Assembly: GCA_937892665.1 (NCBI GenBank)
Contig: CALBJF010000382.1
Span: 1-8,337 of the forward strand
Source: an uncultured euryarchaeote
GTDB taxonomy: Archaea > Thermoplasmatota > Poseidoniia > Poseidoniales > Poseidoniaceae
Length of the DNA stretch: 8,337 nucleotides
Direction: 5' to 3'
Position 1 is the stretch's first letter. Each line of letters begins with the position of its first letter. The notes beneath the pieces are model-generated. The model was not told the DNA's origin and did no database searches. It worked only from the letters and a program-made list of their open reading frames with translations. The position numbers and the translations under genes were made by a program. Below, in pieces: positions 1 to 5,904 of this stretch.

Positions 1-183
1 GAATGGATAATGTCTCAAACAAATGTACAGCAAGGCCCAAAACTCGGAGCACTGAAGAACTGGTTGCATCGTGAACAAATCGCTCGAAATCTAACTGATC
101 TAGACCAAATTGAAACTCTTCTATGCACCTTATCTTGGCAAGAGGACGAGTTTACCCATTGGCCAAAACTTCAATTCCCGTAG
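1..183 (+). CDS. 3' end of a gene, possibly CCA-adding/poly(A) polymerase-like (5' truncated by window)
   Basis: The first reading frame is open from base 1 and ends at TAG 181-183, giving 60 residues of a C-terminus. The readable part holds GPKLGALKNWLHREQIARNL followed by a leucine-rich helix and a Trp/Phe-containing tail ending in QFP. A Gly-Pro-x-Leu-Gly-x-Leu-Lys segment followed by a helix is what one sees near the C-terminus of bacterial-type tRNA nucleotidyltransferase/poly(A) polymerase proteins, so that is the best guess. It rests on a short motif only. An ATG at 10-12 is in frame and could start a 57-residue protein, but nothing upstream is visible to support it. The next gene begins 35 bases downstream on the same strand, so the two could be co-transcribed. 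Confidence 0.5.
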   Translation, partial: EWIMSQTNVQQGPKLGALKNWLHREQIARNLTDLDQIETLLCTLSWQEDEFTHWPKLQFP

Positions 184-203
184 GAGACAGTTTGATACCA
201 TAC

Positions 204-208
204 GGTGA
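204..208 (+). promoter_or_regulatory. Ribosome binding site (GGTGA) of the EF-hand gene
   Basis: GGTGA lies 10 bases before the ATG at 219. The same core precedes other genes in this window. A second purine-rich stretch (GGAGTGA, 212-218) lies 9 bases before the in-frame ATG at 228, so initiation could also occur there, three codons later. The sequence does not decide between the two. Confidence 0.45.
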
Positions 209-218
209 AATGGAGTGA

Positions 219-1184
219 ATGAGTACTATGTCTGCTGCTAAGAGTATGGTCCAGAAAAAAATGCAAAATCACATCAAGCAAATGGTTTCCACGAACCCGA
301 TGATTGGGCAACTGAATGAACAATTCACAAGTTGGCTGCTCGGATCTGGACTGACTGGAGTAGAAATTGCAAACACAATTGATTCAAACAAAGATGCTGT
401 TATTCAACCGCATGAGCTCTCTGCGGCATTGGAACAGACAACAGGGACATCACCCCCTGCCTGGGTTATCAATGGGCTACTCACACTCCTTGATTCCGAC
501 AATGACAAAACAGTCACAGTTGGTGATTTATTTACCTATTTTGAGCAGATTGGATTACCTCTTGGAATCCCTGACCCTGCTGAGACTGCTCGTTTGGCTG
601 CTGAAGAAGAGGCTGCTCGTCTAGCCGCTGAACAGGAAACTGTTCGTTTAGCCGCTGAACAGGAAGCTGTTCGTTTAGCCGCTGAACAGGAAGCTGTTCG
701 TTTAGCCGCTGAACGAGAACTTGAGAAGTCGATGGAAGAACTTGATATTGAATTAGAAGAAGTTCCAAAGGCCGCAGTAAAGGAAAAACTCAAAAAAGTT
801 GTTGAAGTTAAAAATCCAATTTCGAAAACAGCCCCTCAGAGTAATCTTCTGGACATAATTGAGGCCTTGGATTCCATGAAATTAAGCAGCCAGATAAGAG
901 ATGCTGTAGAAAAAACGACAAATAATCATCGCTTTTCAGTAAAGATAGAAAAAATCGAATCAACCATCATTGCCCCTCAGTCTTTCAAAAATGGAAAAAC
1001 CATCATTGGGAAACTTGTAGATGATAATTCAGTGGAAATCGAACTTCTTTTCCAACCTGAAGCAAATGATTCTGTGAACGGTTTCCAAATGAATCATATT
1101 GTTGAAATCGATGCTCACATTGAAAACTGGAACATTGGTAGAAAGCGCCCTGTCTTCTCTGTACACTCATATGAATACAAGTAA
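219..1184 (+). CDS. EF-hand protein with tandem nonapeptide repeats and an unrecognised C-terminal domain
   Basis: A 321-residue protein in three parts. Residues about 30-115 form an EF-hand pair. Loop 1 is DSNKDAVIQPHE (55-66), with Asp/Asn/Asp at positions 1, 3 and 5 and Glu at 12. Loop 2 is DSDNDKTVTVGD (92-103), with Asp at 1, 3, 5 and 12. Both look competent to bind calcium. Residues 125-169 are five copies of a 9-residue unit close to RLAAEQEAV, predicted to be a long charged helix. Residues about 205-321 are predominantly beta with short helices and no motif I recognise; an OB-like fold is possible. No signal peptide or membrane segment is visible, so a cytoplasmic location is likely. 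A calcium-responsive scaffold would fit the architecture, but the function is unknown. The gene ends exactly where the convergent acyl-CoA dehydrogenase gene ends. Confidence 0.85.
   Translation: MSTMSAAKSMVQKKMQNHIKQMVSTNPMIGQLNEQFTSWLLGSGLTGVEIANTIDSNKDAVIQPHELSAALEQTTGTSPPAWVINGLLTLLDSDNDKTVTVGDLFTYFEQIGLPLGIPDPAETARLAAEEEAARLAAEQETVRLAAEQEAVRLAAEQEAVRLAAERELEKSMEELDIELEEVPKAAVKEKLKKVVEVKNPISKTAPQSNLLDIIEALDSMKLSSQIRDAVEKTTNNHRFSVKIEKIESTIIAPQSFKNGKTIIGKLVDDNSVEIELLFQPEANDSVNGFQMNHIVEIDAHIENWNIGRKRPVFSVHSYEYK
591..725 (+). repeat. Five tandem 27-bp repeats inside the EF-hand gene
   Basis: Units run 591-617, 618-644, 645-671, 672-698 and 699-725. Each encodes nine residues beginning RLAAE. 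Units 3 and 4 are identical at all 27 bases. Unit 2 differs from them at only two bases. Units 1 and 5 are more diverged, unit 5 mainly in its last third. Because 27 is a multiple of three, gain or loss of units keeps the frame. The pattern (identical centre, diverged edges) suggests slippage or unequal recombination. Confidence 0.95.
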
Positions 1185-2354
1185 TCACAGAAGACTTCTT
1201 GCAATTACAATACGTTGAACTTCTTGAGTCCCTTCGTAAATCTGTGTGATCTTTGCATCACGGAAAAATCGCTCAACAGGGAATTCTTTGGTATATCCGT
1301 ATCCACCATGAATTTGAATCGCTCGTTCTGAAACCCACATTGCAGTATCTCCCGCGTACAATTTAGCCATGCTCGCTTCTTTGGAATGACGTGGACCTCC
1401 ATGCTCGTAGTGTTGTTGCTTCGACCAAGAGGCTTTGTAAACGAGATGTCGAGATGCCTCAATCTTTGTAGCCATATCAGCGAGATAGCCCATAATCATC
1501 TGGTGATGTGCGATTGGTTTGCCAAAAGACTCTCTTTCGTGAGCATAGCGAAGCGATGCTTCGTAGGCTCCTTGAGCAATTCCAAGGGCTTGTGCAGCAA
1601 TACCGATTCGGGAGTTATCCAAAGCATTCATTGCGATTGGGAATCCATTTCCAGCACCTTTCAAAATATTTTCAACGGGCACCTTACAGTTTTCGAGAAT
1701 GAGTGTACAAGTGTCAGATGAACGGATTCCAAGTTTATCTTCCTTCTTTCCAACAGTGAAACCTTCGAAAGAAGAGTCCACAATAAACGCAGTTGTTCCT
1801 CCGTGTTTCTTGACACCGTAGTCTGGGTGATCAACATCTTTTGCAAAAAGAACGATGATTTTCGCTTGTGCTCCATTCGTGACCCACATCTTCTCACCGT
1901 TCAGAACGTAGTGTGTTCCATCGTCAGAAAGTTTTGCTTTACAAGTCATAGCTGCAGCATCAGTACCCGCTCCAGCTTCTGAAAGTGAGTATGCACCAAC
2001 ATCCCCTGCTGCAAGTCTTTTTAGATAGGTCTCTTTTTGATACTCATCACCATGAAGTGCGATCGTTTTAGCACAAAGGCCTACGTGAACGCAGTACATT
2101 ACAGAGAACGAAGGGTCTACTCTTGCAAGTTCTTCGACAATAATAGATTCAGAGATATCATCGACTGGTGAACCACCATATGCTTCGGGGATTGTAACAC
2201 CCTGGAGACCGTATTCGATGAATTGAGACCATTCCTCTGATGGAGGAATTTGATGTTTATCTCGGTGTTCGATTGTTGGAGCTAAAACCGATTCGGCAAA
2301 GTCTCGAACCATTTCTCGAATCATGTCTTGTTCGTCTGTAGATTTGTAATCCAA
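1185..2354 (-). CDS. Acyl-CoA dehydrogenase
   Basis: FAD flavoenzyme that introduces the alpha,beta double bond into acyl-CoA, passing electrons to ETF; in the cytoplasm it feeds beta-oxidation or branched-chain amino acid breakdown. Family signatures are clear: LSEAGAGTDA (active-site loop), KMWVTNGA, RESFGKPIAHHQ, QIHGGYGYTKEFPVERFFRDAK, then IYEGT, whose Glu is the usual catalytic base of short/medium-chain members. Length (389 residues) is normal. The TTG start at 2352-2354 gives MDYKSTDEQ, matching where family members usually begin, and GGTGA lies four bases upstream. The frame stays open further upstream, so a TTG at 2373-2375 (396 residues) is possible but lacks a binding site. Acyl-chain specificity cannot be read from sequence alone. 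The gene faces away from the GcvH-like gene and stands alone on its strand here. Confidence 0.95.
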   Translation of the reverse strand: MDYKSTDEQDMIREMVRDFAESVLAPTIEHRDKHQIPPSEEWSQFIEYGLQGVTIPEAYGGSPVDDISESIIVEELARVDPSFSVMYCVHVGLCAKTIALHGDEYQKETYLKRLAAGDVGAYSLSEAGAGTDAAAMTCKAKLSDDGTHYVLNGEKMWVTNGAQAKIIVLFAKDVDHPDYGVKKHGGTTAFIVDSSFEGFTVGKKEDKLGIRSSDTCTLILENCKVPVENILKGAGNGFPIAMNALDNSRIGIAAQALGIAQGAYEASLRYAHERESFGKPIAHHQMIMGYLADMATKIEASRHLVYKASWSKQQHYEHGGPRHSKEASMAKLYAGDTAMWVSERAIQIHGGYGYTKEFPVERFFRDAKITQIYEGTQEVQRIVIARSLL

Positions 2355-2358
2355 TCTC

Positions 2359-2363
2359 TCACC
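2359..2363 (-). promoter_or_regulatory. Ribosome binding site (GGTGA) supporting the TTG start of acyl-CoA dehydrogenase
   Basis: On the minus strand GGTGA is followed by GAGA and then TTG, a four-base spacing. It supports the shorter start. Further GGTGA copies lie upstream on this strand (around 2403-2416), but no ATG, GTG or TTG in the right frame follows them at a useful distance. Confidence 0.4.
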
Positions 2364-2462
2364 AATACAACGCAAGGGCGCATCTTTCTTAATGAATGTG
2401 TAATCACCGTGTCACCTCAGAAATAGCGATGGTTCAAATAGGAGTTGGAAGAGCCGCGAGTA

Positions 2463-2467
2463 GGTGA
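2463..2467 (+). promoter_or_regulatory. Ribosome binding site (GGTGA) deciding the TTG start of the GcvH-like gene
   Basis: GGTGA lies six bases before TTG 2474-2476. An in-frame TGA at 2465-2467 overlaps the site, so no earlier start is possible and TTG is the start by elimination. Confidence 0.6.
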
Positions 2468-2473
2468 CGTGAC

Positions 2474-2878
2474 TTGGATGAAGAAGTCGTTGAATTTAAC
2501 ATAGCCCACAATCGTAAATATTCGATTGACCATTTATGGTACCAAGAAAAAGATGATGAGAAGATCATGGTCGGTATTAGCGAGTTTCTCGGTGTAGAAA
2601 TCGGCGAAGTGCTCCGGGTCATACTCCCACAAGCCGAAACTGTCGTTGATGAAGGACAAGATATGTTCTCATTATGGACTGGTGAAGAGAAAATAGCCTT
2701 TAGCGCCCCATTTTCGGGAACAATCACTGAAGTAAACGGAGAAGTTGAAATCAATCCTGATCTCGTCAACGAATCCGCATATGATTTAGGGTGGATTCTA
2801 GTCCTACAACCATTCCAATTGGACATGGAGAACCTACTCGAACCAGATGAATACGTCGAGTACCTCGCTGAAATTTGA
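2474..2878 (+). CDS. GcvH-like (lipoyl-domain family) protein lacking the canonical lipoyl lysine
   Basis: A 134-residue protein that follows the layout of glycine cleavage H protein. RKYSIDHLWYQ (14-24) corresponds to the family's YTxEHEW. VGISEFLGVEIGEVLRVILPQ (33-53) corresponds to VGITDYAQ..LGD...V.LP. SAPFSGTITEVN (77-88) corresponds to the APVSGEVVEVN strand. NPDLVNESAYDLGWILVL (94-111) corresponds to the P.LVN..PY..GW segment. In canonical H proteins the lipoylated Lys sits eight residues before the Pro of APVSG. Here that position (relative to P79) is E71, and the nearest Lys is K73. The protein may therefore not be lipoylated, or may use a shifted site. A role in glycine cleavage is doubtful; no P, T or L protein gene is nearby. 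The start is TTG, set by GGTGA and an upstream stop. It lies 16 bases before hpt and is probably co-transcribed with it. Confidence 0.8.
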   Translation: MDEEVVEFNIAHNRKYSIDHLWYQEKDDEKIMVGISEFLGVEIGEVLRVILPQAETVVDEGQDMFSLWTGEEKIAFSAPFSGTITEVNGEVEINPDLVNESAYDLGWILVLQPFQLDMENLLEPDEYVEYLAEI

Positions 2879-2894
2879 GCAAAGACGTGGAATC

Positions 2895-3476
2895 ATGTTC
2901 GATGCTATTCAACGACTAACAACTTCTCTCAAAGAGGCGCCTGTTGTTTGGAAAGGAGACTATCCTTACTTTATCCATCCACTTACGGATGGGGTGCCTC
3001 GGCTCGAAGCAGATGTATTCCAAGCAGTAGTCGACCTTGTTTTTGACTCAGTGGATTGGAGTAAGATTGACTTATTACTCGGTATCGAAGCAATGGGGTT
3101 ACCGCTTACATCTTCTCTGTCTTTACGAACTGGATTACCGCAAGTTGTTGCTCGAAAGCGTTCGTATGGACTTGATGGTGAGATTGTCATCGACCAAAAT
3201 ACTGGCTATTCAAAAGGAAGTATGTATCTCAACGATATCAAGCCAGGAGAATCAATTGCTATTGTCGATGATGTTCTTTCGACTGGGGGGACTCTTGATG
3301 CAGTCATCAAAGGTGTCCAAAGAGCAGGAGCAAGCGTCACAACTATTGTGGCTGTTGTTGAAAAAGGTCCTGGCCTTGAGATGCTCAAAAAGAAATATCC
3401 AACTATCGATATATCTTCCATCGTTCGATTAACAATGAACGGGGCAGAGATAGTTCTTCTTGACGAGGTGGTATAA
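2895..3476 (+). CDS. hpt: Archaeal-type hypoxanthine/guanine phosphoribosyltransferase
   Basis: Purine salvage enzyme of the cytoplasm: transfers phosphoribose from PRPP to hypoxanthine or guanine, giving IMP or GMP. The 193 residues match the archaeal Hpt family, which resembles adenine phosphoribosyltransferase more than bacterial Hpt. Visible blocks are APVVWKGDYPYFIHPLTDG (15-33), GIEAMGLPL (63-71), VVARKRSYGLDGE (84-96), the tyrosine/lysine segment TGYSKG (103-108), and the PRPP-binding loop IVDDVLSTGGT (123-133). ATG 2895 is chosen because family members start about 13 residues before the APVVWKGDY block. An in-frame ATG at 2847 would overlap the preceding gene by 32 bases and add 16 unlikely residues. 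The stop overlaps the dph2 start by one base (TAATG), which implies coupled translation. Adenine as substrate is not excluded by sequence alone. Confidence 0.92.
   Translation: MFDAIQRLTTSLKEAPVVWKGDYPYFIHPLTDGVPRLEADVFQAVVDLVFDSVDWSKIDLLLGIEAMGLPLTSSLSLRTGLPQVVARKRSYGLDGEIVIDQNTGYSKGSMYLNDIKPGESIAIVDDVLSTGGTLDAVIKGVQRAGASVTTIVAVVEKGPGLEMLKKKYPTIDISSIVRLTMNGAEIVLLDEVV
3465..3470 (+). promoter_or_regulatory. Ribosome binding site (GAGGTG) of dph2
   Basis: GAGGTG lies within the last codons of hpt, five bases before the dph2 ATG at 3476. It indicates re-initiation on a shared transcript. Confidence 0.55.
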
Positions 3477-4585
3477 TGGACTTAGACAGACACGATTTCA
3501 AACTCGACGAATTAATTGGACGTATTCAAGAAAATGATCATCGCCTTGTAGCGTTACAAGTCCCTGAAGGATTGAAAATGCAGGCATTGGAGATGATGGA
3601 TGAAATTGAAACTGCTTCAAGTGCAAAAGTCGTTCTAGCAGCAGATCCTTGTTACGGAGCCTGCGATCTTGTTCACGATAAAATGCAAATGATGGGTGTC
3701 GAACTAGTCGCTCACATGGGCCACTCTCAAATGAATATCGAATCGGGTATGCCAACCCAGTTTATTGACGTCACATACGATGGAGATCCTGACTTGGCCC
3801 CGGTCATTCCGATGTTGAACAAGCATCTTGCCATTGCCAAGGGCAGAATGGAAAATCAAAATGTCGATGATGACCTTTCTGAAGAAGAGGCTAAAGAGCG
3901 ATTTATGGACGCTGTAGGAAGAATGACTCCACTAAAGGACACTAAACTGGGACTCGTAGGAAGCATCCAACACCTCCACCTTTTACCTGATTTCCATGAT
4001 CGTCTCGAAAAAGCAGGATATGATGTAACAATACCAATGGGTGGAGCACGTTTGACGTTCCCTGGCCAAGTTCTTGGGTGTAATTATTCCGGCGATGATG
4101 ATACAATTGGGCATTACCTCTTCCTCGGTAGCGGGGATTTCCATCCGATTGGCCTGGTTTTACATACAGGAAAGCCACTTGCTATGCTCGACCCTTACTC
4201 TGGAGATGCAATCGAAATGTCCTTTGAGCGCATTGAGCGTATTCTTCGACAACGCTCTGGACTTATCATGTCCTCAATGGACGCAAATCGATTTGGAATC
4301 CTAATCGGAGAAAAACCCGGACAGATGCGCCGAACACTCGCTCTTCGAATGAAAAGACTCCTTGAAAAGCATGGAAAGAAGGGATATCTTCTCGCTCTTG
4401 AACACGTTGGACCAGAGCTCATTGACTTCTATCCAGTAGATGCATTTGTGAACACTGCTTGTCCGCGTATCGCTATTGATGATGCGGTCAGGTATGCTAA
4501 ACCACTGATTACTCCTTACGAACTTGAAGTAGCACTTGGCGAAAAGAAGTGGGAAATGGGATATCAATTTGATGAGATACCTTGA
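3476..4585 (+). CDS. dph2: Diphthamide biosynthesis enzyme Dph2 (2-(3-amino-3-carboxypropyl)histidine synthase)
   Basis: Catalyses the first step of diphthamide synthesis on translation elongation factor aEF2: a 3-amino-3-carboxypropyl group from S-adenosylmethionine is transferred to a histidine by a non-classical radical mechanism using a [4Fe-4S] cluster. Archaeal Dph2 acts as a homodimer. The 369 residues show the three conserved cysteines, one per domain: C59 in ADPCYGACD, C202 in LGCNYS, and C329 in NTACPRIAIDD. Other family blocks are ALQVPEGLK near the N-terminus, LVGSIQHLHLLP opening the second domain, and EHVGPELIDFYPVDAFVNTACPRI. It is somewhat longer than the roughly 340-residue Pyrococcus protein, with an acidic, Met/Asn-rich linker at about 123-148. 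It overlaps hpt by one base and is probably in the same operon. Dph5 and Dph6 are not in the window. Confidence 0.96.
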   Translation: MDLDRHDFKLDELIGRIQENDHRLVALQVPEGLKMQALEMMDEIETASSAKVVLAADPCYGACDLVHDKMQMMGVELVAHMGHSQMNIESGMPTQFIDVTYDGDPDLAPVIPMLNKHLAIAKGRMENQNVDDDLSEEEAKERFMDAVGRMTPLKDTKLGLVGSIQHLHLLPDFHDRLEKAGYDVTIPMGGARLTFPGQVLGCNYSGDDDTIGHYLFLGSGDFHPIGLVLHTGKPLAMLDPYSGDAIEMSFERIERILRQRSGLIMSSMDANRFGILIGEKPGQMRRTLALRMKRLLEKHGKKGYLLALEHVGPELIDFYPVDAFVNTACPRIAIDDAVRYAKPLITPYELEVALGEKKWEMGYQFDEIP

Positions 4586-4608
4586 GACTCTCCCTTTCAT
4601 TCTTGATT
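4586..4608 (+). terminator. Possible pyrimidine-rich termination stretch after dph2
   Basis: Just after the dph2 stop the plus strand reads CTCTCCCTTTCATTCTTG, rich in T and C with a short T run and no stem-loop. Archaeal termination usually relies on longer T runs, so this is weak, and transcription may simply read on into cdc6. Confidence 0.2.
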
Positions 4609-4652
4609 GAGTACGAGTGTTCAAGAACGGTTGGCGACAAGAGACAATCAGC

Positions 4653-5837
4653 ATGAGCGACTACCTCGATCGAATTGGTTCTGGTCTTATCCTTCTAGAC
4701 CCTAGCCCTTTGGATTTTGATTTCATACCAGAAACGATGGTGGGTCGGGAAGATATTCAAAGTAACCTCGCTGCAAAATTTCATTCGATATCTCATCCAA
4801 ACAGCAGTGCAAACGTTGTCATAACCGGGCCAGTCGGAAGTGGTAAAACATTACTTGCTAGGACTTTTTGTCGCGATATTGAACATCATCTCAGGAATAA
4901 ACGGCAGATTAGAAGTGTCCACATTAATTGTAGGAATGCAACAACAAATGTCCGAGTTGCACAGCGTATTGTTCAGACATTAGACGCAGGACATCCAGAC
5001 AGAGGACTTTCGATGGGGGAGTTGTTGAATAGCCTTCGACGCCTCCTACGCTCAAATGACCGACATCTGATCATTGTACTCGATGAGGTTGATCACCTGC
5101 TGCGAAAATCAGGAAACGATCTGATTTACCAACTCCTTCGTATTGATGAAGATCAAGAAGGTAGTGGCACGATATCTCTTATTCTAATCAGTCAAGAGCA
5201 GGTTCTTGATGTACTCGAAAATGCAGTCATCTCTCGCTTTGGCCACACGAACCATTTGCCGATTCCATCATATGATTACGATGGCCTGCTAGCGATTACT
5301 CGCCAGCGAGCAGAAGCTTCCCTAAATCCACAATCATGGAATGAAGAAATCCTCAAACTTATTGCAACCTCTGCAGCACCTTCTGGCGATGCGCGTCAAG
5401 TCATCGAATTACTCAATGGTGCTGTCGAGCATGCGGAGTCTGATGGGAGATCAATGCTTGAACCAGAACATGTTCAAACACGTGCTAAATCCATACCCCA
5501 AGTCATGCCAGAAGATGTTCTTGATGAGTTAACAGGTCATCCTATGCTGGTTCTTTTGGGTATTTGCCGACGCCTGCGCAAAACGGAATTCATGACAAGT
5601 AAAGATGTGGAATCGATGTATGCGGTTGTTTGTGAAGAATATGAAGTAAAGCCTAGAAGCCACACAACAGTTTGGAAATATCTCAAAATAATTGAGGGAT
5701 TGAGTATTATTGATACGCGGGTAGATACTGTTGGTGATGGTCGTGGAAGAACGACCCATATCTCGATGCCGCATGCCCTTCCAATGGATGTTGCTGGTAG
5801 AATTGAAGGCCGTGTTATCAAAAAACTGAATCGGTGA
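4653..5837 (+). CDS. cdc6: Orc1/Cdc6 family replication initiator
   Basis: AAA+ ATPase that binds archaeal replication origins and helps load the MCM helicase. From ATG 4653 it has 394 residues. Walker A is GPVGSGKT (59-66), Walker B is IIVLDEVD (140-147), the arginine-finger region is AVISRFG (191-197), and sensor 2 is SGDARQVIELL (244-254). A C-terminal winged helix spans about 295-390, with HTTVWKYLKIIEGL as recognition region and GDGRGRTTHI as the wing. Sensor 1, normally ISN(D), reads ISQE (179-182), so the usual Asn is Gln. A GTG at 4617 would add 12 residues; ATG is preferred because MSDYLDRIGSG looks like a normal family start, but neither has a strong binding site. It lies 67 bases after dph2. 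Many archaea keep an origin next to this gene, but I see no convincing origin-recognition boxes here. Confidence 0.94.
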   Translation: MSDYLDRIGSGLILLDPSPLDFDFIPETMVGREDIQSNLAAKFHSISHPNSSANVVITGPVGSGKTLLARTFCRDIEHHLRNKRQIRSVHINCRNATTNVRVAQRIVQTLDAGHPDRGLSMGELLNSLRRLLRSNDRHLIIVLDEVDHLLRKSGNDLIYQLLRIDEDQEGSGTISLILISQEQVLDVLENAVISRFGHTNHLPIPSYDYDGLLAITRQRAEASLNPQSWNEEILKLIATSAAPSGDARQVIELLNGAVEHAESDGRSMLEPEHVQTRAKSIPQVMPEDVLDELTGHPMLVLLGICRRLRKTEFMTSKDVESMYAVVCEEYEVKPRSHTTVWKYLKIIEGLSIIDTRVDTVGDGRGRTTHISMPHALPMDVAGRIEGRVIKKLNR

Positions 5838-5860
5838 TGAATGAATCCAATGCGGTGAGG

Positions 5861-5868
5861 CTAAATAG
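5861..5868 (+). promoter_or_regulatory. Possible TATA element for the eS6 translation cluster
   Basis: CTAAATAG sits in the 67-base gap between cdc6 and the eS6 gene, about 40 bases before the ATG at 5905. Transcription starting some 25 bases downstream would leave a very short leader that just includes the GAGG ribosome binding site at 5893-5896. The match is imperfect. Confidence 0.3.
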
Positions 5869-5892
5869 GGGTCGTTTGTCGCTAAGTTGCTA

Positions 5893-5896
5893 GAGG
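5893..5896 (+). promoter_or_regulatory. Ribosome binding site (GAGG) deciding the eS6 start
   Basis: GAGG lies eight bases before ATG 5905. This favours that ATG over the in-frame TTG at 5887, which lies upstream of the site and would add six residues not expected in eS6. Confidence 0.5.
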
Positions 5897-5904
5897 AATG
5901 CTTT

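Larger units (their letters stand above)
2355..2473. promoter_or_regulatory. Divergent intergenic region between acyl-CoA dehydrogenase and the GcvH-like gene
   Basis: These 119 bases separate two outward-facing genes and must hold promoters for both transcripts, or lie within long leaders. No strong archaeal TATA box stands out. TTCAAATA near 2433-2440 is the best weak match for the plus strand. The region contains ribosome binding sites rather than any recognised operator. Confidence 0.4.

Noticed and set aside
591..725. CRISPR-like array
   Set aside because: The repeats are directly adjacent with no unique spacers and encode a regular peptide in frame.
532..793. Two minus-strand open frames opposite the repeat region of the EF-hand gene
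   Set aside because: They are repetitive low-complexity shadows of the 27-bp repeats, with no binding site or recognisable domain, while the plus strand encodes clear EF-hand loops.
1386..1721. Plus-strand open frame inside acyl-CoA dehydrogenase
   Set aside because: It is antisense to highly conserved enzyme motifs and its translation resembles no protein family.
2411..2468. Inverted GTCACC/GGTGAC pair as an operator
   Set aside because: Six-base arms 46 bases apart are explained by GGTGA ribosome-binding-type sequences on opposite strands.
2847..2894. Earlier in-frame start for hpt
   Set aside because: It would overlap the GcvH-like gene by 32 bases and add residues (MNTSSTSLKFEQRRGI) that do not belong to the family N-terminus.
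4586..4652. Replication origin next to cdc6 (also considered 5838-5904)
   Set aside because: The gaps are short (67 bases each), not markedly A+T-rich, and lack repeated origin-recognition boxes in inverted orientation. An origin elsewhere remains possible.
4301..4654. Minus-strand open frame across the dph2-cdc6 junction
   Set aside because: It is mostly antisense to the conserved third cysteine region of Dph2, with no recognisable protein features.
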